Below are positions 6,569-13,871 of a DNA stretch of 16,326 bases, one piece after another. How positions within the stretch are numbered: the first letter of the stretch is position 1; the number at the start of each line of letters is the position of its first letter. Position numbers and translations under genes: made by a program. Origin of the DNA: DASCNA01 sp036011305. Its GTDB lineage: Bacteria > Verrucomicrobiota > Lentisphaeria > Victivallales > GWF2-38-69. The DNA is taken from contig DASCNA010000163.1 in assembly GCA_036011305.1 (NCBI GenBank), forward strand, positions 1 to 16,326, in the 5' to 3' direction. The notes under the pieces were generated by a model that saw only the letters and a program-made list of their open reading frames with translations, had not been told where the DNA came from and made no database searches.

Positions 6569-8500
6569 TTAATTATATTTATTTGAAAGATAGAGCCAAG
6601 AAATGGTGGCTCCAGGCCAGGCAAACCAGTATCTGGTATATACCTGTCCTGTATTAGGATGTACTGACTCAGAAAATAATCCATCTTTTTGTGCAGTTGA
6701 TTCAAGCATATCTAAAGTTTTTTCCCAAAGCCTTTCACCATTTTGCTGATTGCACTTAATCATAGAAAGGGCTATCGCTAGTAATTGTGAATCTCCTAAT
6801 GGCCAGTGTCCTTTTGCATGGTCCGATCCGAGTCCACCGAATTTTCCATCATAGTATCCTCTATTTTCTGGAGAGAATGCCCAGTTTACAGTATTCTGAA
6901 ATATTTCATCGTCAGCATTAATAAATCCCCACAATGGGGCTAAGCCTAAAGGCAAATCGTTTGCATCATGATATAGTTCGAAATTACCTCTTAAATCTGT
7001 CGTGTAACAGAATAATTTTTTACCATCATTTTCAACAATCATATATTTGAAGATATCTTTTTGTATACCTTCAGCTATACCTGCATAATCTTTTTTAGAA
7101 AAGTTATATTGGATATTTAAAATGTTTAGTATTTCAAATGTTTTCCATGCCAGTACCTGAGTAGAAAAATGGTAAGGGTATAAAACTGGATCATCAGCCG
7201 GGTTCTCTTCCGTCTCGAATAACATTACACTACTACCTTTGACGCTTAGCAGTAAATCACTGATGTCATCAAGTTTTTTAAGTTGAGTTGATATAGAATC
7301 ACAGTTATTGCATATATTTAAAAAATCGTATAATTCTATTATAGGATAGCATTGCTGATCAAATTGAAATACTTTATCTTTTATCCTGCCGGTAATCAAA
7401 TGTGAACGTCCCCATCCTGATTCCGTAATATGAGTAAAAAGCCAATTGATATGTGATAGTATAAACTTAATTATTTCTTTCTTTTCTGTATTTTTGTATA
7501 TGTATTCCATGAGCTTGAACATAAAATAATTATCTCTATTCCAGGTAAGTGGTAGGGACTGATGGTCAGTTATCATTGCTCCATATTTTTTTAAACAACA
7601 GCAGCCGTATGAGTAGGCAAAGTTCCTATTTACGATATAATTCCATTTGCTATTACCTGTTATTACTGATAATTCATTCCAATACTGTTGGGTATTATTT
7701 AACAGTTCATATGTTTCTGATAGTGATATATGCTGTTGTATATAATTTTCCTCATCTGAAATTGAAACTATAAGTGCTATTGTTACTTTTTTATTACTTT
7801 CTAATTTTATGTTACCACAACATGAAGGTGTTAATGGTTTATTTGAATGAATTGATTTTTCTTCTACGCTTAAATTGCTATAATCGCCTATGATACTCGC
7901 AACTACACTGCTGCTAGTTCCTGTTTCAGTTATTGAAAATGAATTTTCTGATATTTTATTGTAAATATTCTTTACAGGAGGTATTTCGATTGGGCCATTT
8001 TCTGTTATCTGGCCATAACTTGCCCTTATTATTCCATATTTTCCAGATATTTTAAATTTAGAATTTTGTTGAGAATTAGATATGTTCTCAAGTTCATAAA
8101 CCTGAATAAAGAAGTTTTTATTTGGAGGAACAAAAATGAATTTCTTTAACTTTATATTTTCATAATTTACTTCAGAATGCAGTACATTTGTAAAACCAAG
8201 GAATTCTACAGGTTTGATTATTTTTACCTGTTTAATTTTTACAAATTCGAATTCAATGCCGTATCCTTCTTCAGCTGTCTTTTTTGATAAAAAAGAATTT
8301 CTGTAGTTTCTTACTGCTTCCGGATTATACCAATTGGAATTAGAAAAAGATACTACAGGGGTAAGTTTTATGTAACCGTGTTTATCATGTCCTCTGTTTA
8401 GACTAACAATTTTTCCTTCTTCAGAAACTGATGCAGCAACTATTGTATTGCCTATATCGTATGGTTTGACATAATTATCCAGATTATATGTTTTTGGCAT
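6569..8500 (-). CDS. Six-hairpin glycoside hydrolase, glucoamylase/debranching-enzyme type
   Basis: This 643-residue protein is probably a cytosolic alpha-glucan hydrolase: it has no signal peptide. Residues 12-270 are an N-terminal beta-sandwich opening with I-G-N-T-I-V-A-A-S-V-S-E-E-G-K-I, as in GH15-type proteins. Residues 285-640 form the (alpha/alpha)6 barrel, with P-L-T-W-N-R-D-N-Y at 317-325, E-S-G-W-G-R-S-H at 360-367, F-Q-F-D-Q-Q-C-Y-P at 378-386, Y-P-Y-H-F-S-T at 441-447, H-W-P-L-G-D at 565-570 and Y-W-F-A-W-P-G at 624-630. The W-N-R-D motif and terminal W-F-A-W-P-G-A-T fit GH15/COG3408-like enzymes, but exact substrate (alpha-1,4, alpha-1,6, or other) is not settled. GH63 or GH125 relatives are alternatives. 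The cysteine clusters C300-C302 and C227-C228 are unusual. AAGG lies upstream of the ATG. A strong terminator separates it from hcp, so it needs its own promoter, which I could not identify. Confidence 0.72.
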   Translation of the reverse strand: MPKTYNLDNYVKPYDIGNTIVAASVSEEGKIVSLNRGHDKHGYIKLTPVVSFSNSNWYNPEAVRNYRNSFLSKKTAEEGYGIEFEFVKIKQVKIIKPVEFLGFTNVLHSEVNYENIKLKKFIFVPPNKNFFIQVYELENISNSQQNSKFKISGKYGIIRASYGQITENGPIEIPPVKNIYNKISENSFSITETGTSSSVVASIIGDYSNLSVEEKSIHSNKPLTPSCCGNIKLESNKKVTIALIVSISDEENYIQQHISLSETYELLNNTQQYWNELSVITGNSKWNYIVNRNFAYSYGCCCLKKYGAMITDHQSLPLTWNRDNYFMFKLMEYIYKNTEKKEIIKFILSHINWLFTHITESGWGRSHLITGRIKDKVFQFDQQCYPIIELYDFLNICNNCDSISTQLKKLDDISDLLLSVKGSSVMLFETEENPADDPVLYPYHFSTQVLAWKTFEILNILNIQYNFSKKDYAGIAEGIQKDIFKYMIVENDGKKLFCYTTDLRGNFELYHDANDLPLGLAPLWGFINADDEIFQNTVNWAFSPENRGYYDGKFGGLGSDHAKGHWPLGDSQLLAIALSMIKCNQQNGERLWEKTLDMLESTAQKDGLFSESVHPNTGQVYTRYWFAWPGATISWLYLSNKYN

Positions 8501-8691
8501 ATAAATCTAACCTTATAATAAATTTGAAATGGATTAATTTATATAAAATAGGATTATAACCTATAAATTATTAAAGTATATGTAAAAATAACTTGAGAAC
8601 TAACTTCTATTAAAGATGCTTTCGGGTGTATTTGGTTAGTAGATAAAATTTGAAAGATATTTCATTAATTGTATATATTGCAAAATACAAA
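8501..8691 (-). other. Leader/promoter region of the glycosidase gene, no clear promoter
   Basis: This AT-rich gap lies between the hcp terminator and the glycosidase start. It holds an AAGG ribosome site near 8511-8515 and a minus-strand TATAAT at 8558-8553, but no acceptable -35 box at 16-18 bases. An ACTAAC/GTTAGT pair (8600-8640 area) with a loop of about 30 bases could be an operator or a leader hairpin, and is not strong enough to call. Confidence 0.4.
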
Positions 8692-8721
8692 AAAAAGGAG
8701 ATTCAAACGAATCTCCTTTTT
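8692..8721 (-). terminator. Strong intrinsic terminator of the rrf2-hcp operon
   Basis: A perfect 13-pair stem has arms 8692-8704 and 8709-8721, with core GGAGATTC and loop AAAC. On the minus strand the stem ends in an uninterrupted run of eight T residues (TTTTTTTTG). It begins 18 bases after the hcp stop. The stem could also stop + strand transcripts, but no gene reads into it from that side. Confidence 0.9.
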
Positions 8722-8739
8722 AATTTTATTATTTTGGTA

Positions 8740-10311
8740 TTATTTACCTGCCATCATAGCTTTGATATCATCTTTTGCATTATCAATAGGTTTAATATCG
8801 AAAGTATTAACCAGTACATTAAGTACATTTGGTGATAAGAAAGCAGGGATTGTTGGACCAAGTCTGATACCTTTTACTCCAAGGTGCAGAAGTGCAAGAA
8901 GAACAGTTACTGCTTTTTGTTCGTACCATGCAATATCAAAAGATATTGGCAGTTTATTAATGTCGTCAAGTTCGAAAACTTCTTTAAGTTTAAGTGCTAT
9001 TACAGCTAAAGAGTAACAGTCATTACACTGACCTGCATCAAGAACTCTTGGAATACCGCCTATATCGCCTAATGCAAGTTTGTTATATCTGAATTTAGCA
9101 CATCCTGCTGTGAGTATAATTGTATCTTTTGGAAGTTCTTCAGCTACTTCTGTGAAATAACTTCTTCCTTTTTGACGTCCGTCACATCCGCCCATTACGA
9201 TAAATCTTTTTATTGCACCGCTTTTAACAGCAGCAACTACTTTGTCTGCAAGTGCTATAACTTGATTATGTCCAAAACCGCCGACAACTTCACCTTTTTC
9301 AATTTCTACAGGTGTTTTGCATTTTTTTGCATGAGCTATTATTTCAGAAAAATCTTTTGATTTTCCATCTGCTCTTTGCTGTATATGTTTTGCTTCTGGA
9401 TAACCGGCGGCATTTGTTGTATAAATTCTGTCTTTGTAAGAATCTTTTAATGGAGTAATGCAGTTTGAAGTAAAGATTACAGGGCCGTTAAATGTTTCAA
9501 ATTCTTTGTCCTGAAGCCACCATGCATTACCATAATTTCCAACTAAATGTTTATATTTTTTGAAAGCTGGGTAGTAATGGGCAGGAAGCATTTCAGAATG
9601 AGTATAAATATCAACTCCTGAATCTTTGGTTTGTTCAAGAAGATCTTCCATGTCCTGTAAATCATGACCTGAAATAAGAATGCCTGGATTTTTGCCTACG
9701 CCGATATTTACTTTTGTTATTTCTGTATTCCCATAAGTTTCAGTATTTGCTTTGTCAAGAGTAGCCATTGTTGTTACAGCACATTCACCTGTTGCCAATG
9801 TTAGAGCAATAAGTTCATCTACACTTAAGTCTTTTAAAGTACCGGCAAGTGCCTTTACCATAAATCTGTAGATTTCATTATCTACAAAACCGAGATTGGC
9901 AGCATGATGGGCATAAGCAGCAATACCTTTAACCCCGTAAGTTATCAGTTCTCTTAAAGATCTAACGTCTTCATTTTCAGTAGCTAAAACACCGGATTTT
10001 GACGAAGTTGTGTAAACGACTCCAGTAAATTCTTCAGCTCTCTTTTTAGCTTCAACTATATATTCCTGTATTCTTTTACTATCAAAATTTGCATTAGTTA
10101 TTGTGGCAAATAGAGCTTCGCAGATAAAATCTCCAAGTTCTTTATCAAAAGTTCCTTTAGCAAATTTGGTTTCAGCAGTCATTGATAAATGCTTAAGTTC
10201 CAGAACCAGTTCATCCATCAGATCTGAAGTTTCAGCAGTTTTTCCGCATACTCCTTTTTTTGCTCCGCATCCTTTATTTCCTGCTGTTTCCTGACATTGA
10301 TAACAAAACAT
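8740..10311 (-). CDS. hcp: Hybrid-cluster protein (hydroxylamine reductase / NO detoxification)
   Basis: Hcp carries an Fe-S cluster plus the hybrid Fe-S-O cluster. It reduces hydroxylamine in vitro and is tied to NO and nitrosative-stress defence. All eight expected hybrid-cluster ligands are in place: H216, E240, C284, C376, C404, C429, E464, K466, with spacing nearly identical to the Desulfovibrio enzyme. The N-terminal cluster motif is C3-X2-C6-X8-C15-X6-C22, one residue longer at the end than the usual C-X2-C-X7/8-C-X5-C. At 523 residues it keeps the full helical domain of class 1/2 proteins. I start it at the ATG at 10311, because GAGGAG lies 6 bases upstream and the sequence M-F-C-Y-Q-C is the family N-terminus. 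A longer frame beginning with TTG at 10338 would overlap the upstream gene's end. It follows the Rrf2 gene by 19 bases and ends at a strong terminator, forming a two-gene operon. Confidence 0.96.
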   Translation of the reverse strand: MFCYQCQETAGNKGCGAKKGVCGKTAETSDLMDELVLELKHLSMTAETKFAKGTFDKELGDFICEALFATITNANFDSKRIQEYIVEAKKRAEEFTGVVYTTSSKSGVLATENEDVRSLRELITYGVKGIAAYAHHAANLGFVDNEIYRFMVKALAGTLKDLSVDELIALTLATGECAVTTMATLDKANTETYGNTEITKVNIGVGKNPGILISGHDLQDMEDLLEQTKDSGVDIYTHSEMLPAHYYPAFKKYKHLVGNYGNAWWLQDKEFETFNGPVIFTSNCITPLKDSYKDRIYTTNAAGYPEAKHIQQRADGKSKDFSEIIAHAKKCKTPVEIEKGEVVGGFGHNQVIALADKVVAAVKSGAIKRFIVMGGCDGRQKGRSYFTEVAEELPKDTIILTAGCAKFRYNKLALGDIGGIPRVLDAGQCNDCYSLAVIALKLKEVFELDDINKLPISFDIAWYEQKAVTVLLALLHLGVKGIRLGPTIPAFLSPNVLNVLVNTFDIKPIDNAKDDIKAMMAGK

Positions 10312-10330
10312 TTTTAACTCCTCTAATTTA

Positions 10331-10732
10331 TTAGACAATATCTATTAATTTAGTTTTTGAAAAATATTCAAAAACGTCTCTATTTACTTTAGTTACTAAT
10401 TCTCCCATAATACATTTACATCTTGTACATGTTTTAAAGTCCAAGAGGCAGGTTGAAGAAGGGAATTTTCCATCAATAATTTCAAATATTTCTAAAATGG
10501 TAATATCATTAGGATCAACTGTAAGAAAGAAACCGCCATTTGGACCACTGACTGAAGAAACGACACCTGATTTGGAGAATCTTTGCATTACTTTTGAAAG
10601 GTGTGCCTCAGAAGAATTTATTTTACTAGCCAGAGATTTTACAGGATATTTACTCTCTTTATCTGCCGCAAGCATGACTACTGCATGTAAGCCGATATTA
10701 AATGCTTCTGATAAATTAATTAGATTTTTCAT
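10331..10732 (-). CDS. Rrf2-family Fe-S transcriptional regulator
   Basis: This 133-residue winged-helix regulator is probably an NO/redox sensor controlling hcp. The N-terminus I-N-L-S-E-A-F-N-I-G-L-H-A-V-V-M-L-A fits Rrf2 helix 1, the recognition region is S-E-A-H-L-S-K-V-M-Q-R-F at 41-52, and the wing S-V-S-G-P-N-G-G-F at 60-68 is the family hallmark (SxRGxxGGy in IscR/NsrR). Cysteines at 95, 102, 105 and 107 (C-X6-C-X2-C-X-C) occupy the usual Fe-S ligand loop, but the spacing differs from IscR (C-X5-C-X5-C) and NsrR (C-X4-C-X5-C). I start at the ATG at 10732 (M-K-N-L-I-N); the 33 codons upstream to 10831 are hydrophobic, AT-rich and not family-like. GGGA lies 5-8 bases before this ATG. 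The stop is 19 bases before hcp, so the two are co-transcribed. It is not assignable to NsrR, IscR or RirA by sequence alone. Confidence 0.88.
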   Translation of the reverse strand: MKNLINLSEAFNIGLHAVVMLAADKESKYPVKSLASKINSSEAHLSKVMQRFSKSGVVSSVSGPNGGFFLTVDPNDITILEIFEIIDGKFPSSTCLLDFKTCTRCKCIMGELVTKVNRDVFEYFSKTKLIDIV

Positions 10733-10757
10733 AATATCCCAAAATTGAAAATATTTA

Positions 10758-10782
10758 TATTGTAGAACTAGAATACTAGAAT
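10758..10782 (-). promoter_or_regulatory. Candidate rrf2-hcp promoter with tandem octamer operator
   Basis: The octamer ACTAGAAT occurs twice back to back at 10767-10782, 35-50 bases upstream of the rrf2 start. On the minus strand it directly precedes a TACAAT box (10763-10758), which could be a -10 element. The two CTAG cores, 4 bases apart, also form a dyad, as expected for a dimeric Rrf2 regulator. No good -35 box accompanies it. The assignment as the Rrf2 operator is inference. Confidence 0.35.
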
Positions 10783-10892
10783 AATTTTGTTTTGCAAATA
10801 ATAAAATAAAATTATACTGAAAAAATAACAAAATATATTATAAGTAGTAGTATATATATATTTATAAATCAGTTGCTATATTCTCTATACTT

Positions 10893-12584
10893 ATGCATAT
10901 AAAATTAAAGAATAAAATATTAATTGTTCTGACATTCGTTGTTCTGATAATATCTTTGACATTGTCGTTTATCCATTTTCAAATTGCCAAAGAGGTTGCG
11001 AAATCCTACACTGAATACGCTGACAGCTCAATGAAGAATTTTGCCACAAAAAATAATAAACTTGCTTTGGAAATGCTGGGACCTTTCAGTAAAAGATATT
11101 TAAAGCTTGTCGTTAAAGAGTTATCAGAAAAAATAGAGAAATTATCAGAGAAGAAAAAATTAAATAATATAAATATCCTGAACCATGATGAGATAAAAAA
11201 AATTATAGACAAATCTTCATATATAAATAATCAGAGAGTCGCAGATTTTTTTATAATGGATGACAAAAAAATTGTGCTGTCAAGTGAAATGGATTTATGT
11301 GGTAAATCTTATGCAGAATGGATGAAGCAGTACCCTAATATTAACAAGCTGTTAACTTCAAGGAAATTATTGTCTGGCTACTATACTGTTCAGTTGCACA
11401 ATAAACAAAACGTTAAAATTTATGCTATTTTTTCAAAACTTCCTAATAAAAATATTTATATATTAGGGATTATAAAGTTGAATAAGTACCTTGATCTAAC
11501 TGCGAGATTACAGAAAAAAAACATTGACAATGAACTGCGTGCTTATAGAGTGGAGACAAAAAAAGAATACCATAAAGCTATCATAGATATAGGAATATAT
11601 TCATTAATAGCCGTTGTTTTAATAATTTTTATCTGTTTTTTTCTTTCTTTATGGTTTTCTTCATCTATCACAAAACCGATTATGAATTTAAGAGAGCAGG
11701 CGCTGAAACTTGGCAAAGGTAACTTTAATATTTATTTAAAAGAGAAAGGAAGTCTTGAGGTAAGAGATCTAGTAAAATCATTCAACTATCTTGGAAGAGA
11801 GCTGACGGATTATATTGAGAATCTTAAAACAGAAATATCAGCAAGGGAAAGAATAGAGAGTGAGATTAAAGTTGCAGCAGGGATACAGCAGTCAATCCTG
11901 CCTAAACTAACTGATGAATTTATCAGAAAGGAGTTTGATTTGTCGGCTAAGCTGAATCCTGCAAAGGATGCTGCCGGCGATTTTTATGACTTCTTTTATA
12001 TTGGAGAGAACAGATTGGCAATATTGATAGCCGATGTTTCAGGTAAAGGGATTTCATCAGCGTTTTTTATGACGTTAGCTAAAACTGTAATCAGAAATAT
12101 CTGCTCTAATGAATCTGATCCGTCCATGGCCCTGAATAAAACTAATAAAATACTATCTACAAATAACAGTGAATGCATGTTTGTAACAGCATTTTTATGT
12201 TATTACGATATTCTTACCGGGGACTTTATATATGCTAATGCGGGGCATCATGAAGCTGTTGTTTTACAGAATGATAAATCATATAGGACTTTCGGTAAGT
12301 TACATAATCCTCCGCTAGGGATAATACAGGAAACTGAATACAGAACAGGTTGGGATAGATTAGGTATGGGAGAATGTCTGGTTTTATACACTGATGGGGT
12401 AACAGAGGCTGTTTCAGCTTCTGAAATTGAATTTGGTGAAGATAATCTGTATAGAATATTAATAGATAATATTAATCTTACACCTTCTGAGCTTATAGAA
12501 AAGCTTATTGCTGAAGTTCTCTTATACGAAGAAGATAATAGATTTGATGATATAACAGTTTTTATTTTTAAAAGAATTCAATGA
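10893..12584 (+). CDS. Membrane-bound HAMP-SpoIIE/RsbU-type serine phosphatase
   Basis: This 563-residue sensor phosphatase would act on a phosphorylated anti-anti-sigma (STAS) or similar protein. A transmembrane helix at 9-29, an extracytoplasmic sensor domain at about 30-230 with a Cache-like tail (A-D-F-F-I-M-D at 117-123, then G-K-S-Y near 137), and a second transmembrane helix at 233-256 precede a HAMP domain at 257-310. A short coiled coil with A-A-G-I-Q-Q-S-I-L-P near 328-337 leads into the PPM/SpoIIE catalytic domain (345-563). Metal-binding acidic residues are at G-D-F-Y-D (362-366), A-D-V-S-G-K-G (380-386), T-D-G-V-T-E (500-505) and D-D-I-T (552-555). No STAS or anti-sigma kinase gene is in the window. 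Its ATG has no purine-rich ribosome site. The cytidine deaminase gene follows after 22 bases. Confidence 0.9.
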   Translation: MHIKLKNKILIVLTFVVLIISLTLSFIHFQIAKEVAKSYTEYADSSMKNFATKNNKLALEMLGPFSKRYLKLVVKELSEKIEKLSEKKKLNNINILNHDEIKKIIDKSSYINNQRVADFFIMDDKKIVLSSEMDLCGKSYAEWMKQYPNINKLLTSRKLLSGYYTVQLHNKQNVKIYAIFSKLPNKNIYILGIIKLNKYLDLTARLQKKNIDNELRAYRVETKKEYHKAIIDIGIYSLIAVVLIIFICFFLSLWFSSSITKPIMNLREQALKLGKGNFNIYLKEKGSLEVRDLVKSFNYLGRELTDYIENLKTEISARERIESEIKVAAGIQQSILPKLTDEFIRKEFDLSAKLNPAKDAAGDFYDFFYIGENRLAILIADVSGKGISSAFFMTLAKTVIRNICSNESDPSMALNKTNKILSTNNSECMFVTAFLCYYDILTGDFIYANAGHHEAVVLQNDKSYRTFGKLHNPPLGIIQETEYRTGWDRLGMGECLVLYTDGVTEAVSASEIEFGEDNLYRILIDNINLTPSELIEKLIAEVLLYEEDNRFDDITVFIFKRIQ

Positions 12585-12606
12585 TATAAAAAATGAGGTA
12601 TCAATT

Positions 12607-13044
12607 ATGGATAATGAAATTAAGCAGAGATTAATTGCAAAGGCCAAAGAGGGAATGTCTAATGCTTATTCTATCGTATTTGATTTTAAAGTTGGTGCTG
12701 CTGTACTAACAAATAATGGCAACATATATCAGGGATGTAATACTGAATCTGTGATATCCGGTTTAGGCTTATGCGCAGAGCGTAGTTCTATCTATCATGC
12801 AGTTGCGCATGGTGAGTATATATTTGAAGCTATTGCAATAGTTTCAAAATTAGAAGAACCAATTAAACCCTGCGGTATGTGTCGCCAACTCATTGGTGAA
12901 TTTAATCAACTTTCAGAGAGTAATATAAAAATAATAATGGTTGGCTCAAAAGGTAAAATAATTGAATCAACTATCAATGATATGCTGCCTGCAATACATG
13001 GCCCGAAAACTTTAAATTTAGATTTAGAAGAGTATTGTAAATAA
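12607..13044 (+). CDS. cdd: Cytidine deaminase
   Basis: A zinc-dependent pyrimidine-salvage enzyme that deaminates cytidine/deoxycytidine to uridine/deoxyuridine. The 145-residue product matches the short, tetrameric type. Catalytic C-A-E-R is at 56-59 (zinc Cys 56, proton-shuttle Glu 58) and P-C-G-M-C-R-Q at 88-94 (zinc Cys 89 and Cys 92). The substrate-binding N-x-E is N45-T-E47. The strand before it, Y-S-I-V-F-D-F-K-V-G, replaces the usual Y-S-P-Y-S-x-F-x-V-G, and N-T-E-S-V-I-S-G-L-G replaces the common N-V-E-N-A-S-Y-G. The family call is firm, but the substrate range could differ. GAGG lies 8 bases before the ATG, and the gene is in line with the phosphatase upstream and the radical SAM gene downstream. 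Confidence 0.9.
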   Translation: MDNEIKQRLIAKAKEGMSNAYSIVFDFKVGAAVLTNNGNIYQGCNTESVISGLGLCAERSSIYHAVAHGEYIFEAIAIVSKLEEPIKPCGMCRQLIGEFNQLSESNIKIIMVGSKGKIIESTINDMLPAIHGPKTLNLDLEEYCK

Positions 13045-13088
13045 TAATCAAATATTTCATAATCTAAAATAATTAAGCAGAGAATAAG

Positions 13089-13754
13089 ATGAGTGGTTCT
13101 ATAACATACAGAGCAGGCCGACCAGGTGTATTATATGTAAATGTAATTGAGAAATATGATTGTCAGAATAAATGCATATTCTGCGGAAGACCCCATGATC
13201 GAAAGGAAACCCATTTTGATAATATTTATGAACATGGTTTTTCATTATATAATTCAAAATCGCCGAGTACTGAGGATGTAGTAAATTCGATAAAAAAAAA
13301 TATTAGATCAGATGATAAGTATATCTCGTTTGTTGGACTTGGTGAACCACTGTTGTATCTGCCAAAAATTATTGAAATAACTAAAACTGTTAAAGATGAG
13401 TTTAAAATAAATGTTAATGTCAATACTAATGGTTTAATTAGTGCAGTTTATCCCAATGCAGTTAAAGAACTTGAAGGTGCAGGTTTGGATAGAATTTCTA
13501 TTTCGTTGAATGCTTCCAGCAAAGATGAATATAACAAACTTTGTAATCCAAATGTAAAGAATGCATATCAGCATCTACTCCAATTTATAGAAGAGTGCAA
13601 GAAGTCAAAAATAGAAACAGTTATCAGTTTTATTCTAGAATACGAATCTGATAAAGCAAAAACTCAGGCAAAAGAGAGTTATCTAAAATTTGCAGAACAA
13701 CTAGGATTTACAGAAAATGATATCCACTGGAGATATTATTGCCCTATAGACTAA
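13089..13754 (+). CDS. Small radical SAM protein (TatD-linked-like family)
   Basis: A 221-residue radical SAM enzyme of unknown substrate. The 4Fe-4S motif is C25-X3-C29-X2-C32 (Y-D-C-Q-N-K-C-I-F-C). The S-adenosylmethionine-binding G-E-P is at 85-87, N-T-N-G at 112-115 and R-I-S-I-S-L-N-A at 135-142 complete the partial barrel. It is shorter than most radical SAM enzymes and ends soon after the barrel (W-R-Y-Y-C-P-I-D), with no auxiliary Fe-S cluster domain. Y-V-N near the N-terminus before the Cys motif and the length recall the TatD-linked radical SAM family, a resemblance I cannot test; no tatD gene lies here. It follows the cytidine deaminase by 44 bases with only a weak AGAGAA ribosome site, so co-transcription is likely. 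Confidence 0.82.
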   Translation: MSGSITYRAGRPGVLYVNVIEKYDCQNKCIFCGRPHDRKETHFDNIYEHGFSLYNSKSPSTEDVVNSIKKNIRSDDKYISFVGLGEPLLYLPKIIEITKTVKDEFKINVNVNTNGLISAVYPNAVKELEGAGLDRISISLNASSKDEYNKLCNPNVKNAYQHLLQFIEECKKSKIETVISFILEYESDKAKTQAKESYLKFAEQLGFTENDIHWRYYCPID

Positions 13755-13809
13755 TATAACAGCAATAGAGAAAGAATTAATAATTGAAAATAAAATCATT
13801 TTGATAGTG

Positions 13810-13825
13810 ATGAGCTCATGCTCAT
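13810..13825. repeat. Short dyad upstream of the isocitrate lyase-like gene
   Basis: ATGAGC-TCAT-GCTCAT is a perfect 6-pair inverted repeat with a 4-base loop; its left part is also the 10-base palindrome ATGAGCTCAT. It lies 47-62 bases before the start at 13872, near the -35 position relative to a TATAAT at 13847-13852. No T-run follows, so an operator is more likely than a terminator. Confidence 0.3.
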
Positions 13826-13871
13826 AAGTTGCCCAAGTATTTCAGATATAATTATAAAATGAGATGTTCAA

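Noticed and set aside
8741..9016. Long open frames antisense to hcp on the + strand
   Set aside because: They mirror the coding constraint of hcp, lack ribosome sites, and the hcp reading is certain from eight conserved cluster ligands.
10733..10831. 33 extra codons at the N-terminus of the Rrf2 regulator
   Set aside because: The extension is AT-rich and aromatic, unlike any Rrf2 N-terminus, and crosses the likely operator and promoter; the ATG at 10732 gives a family-like start.
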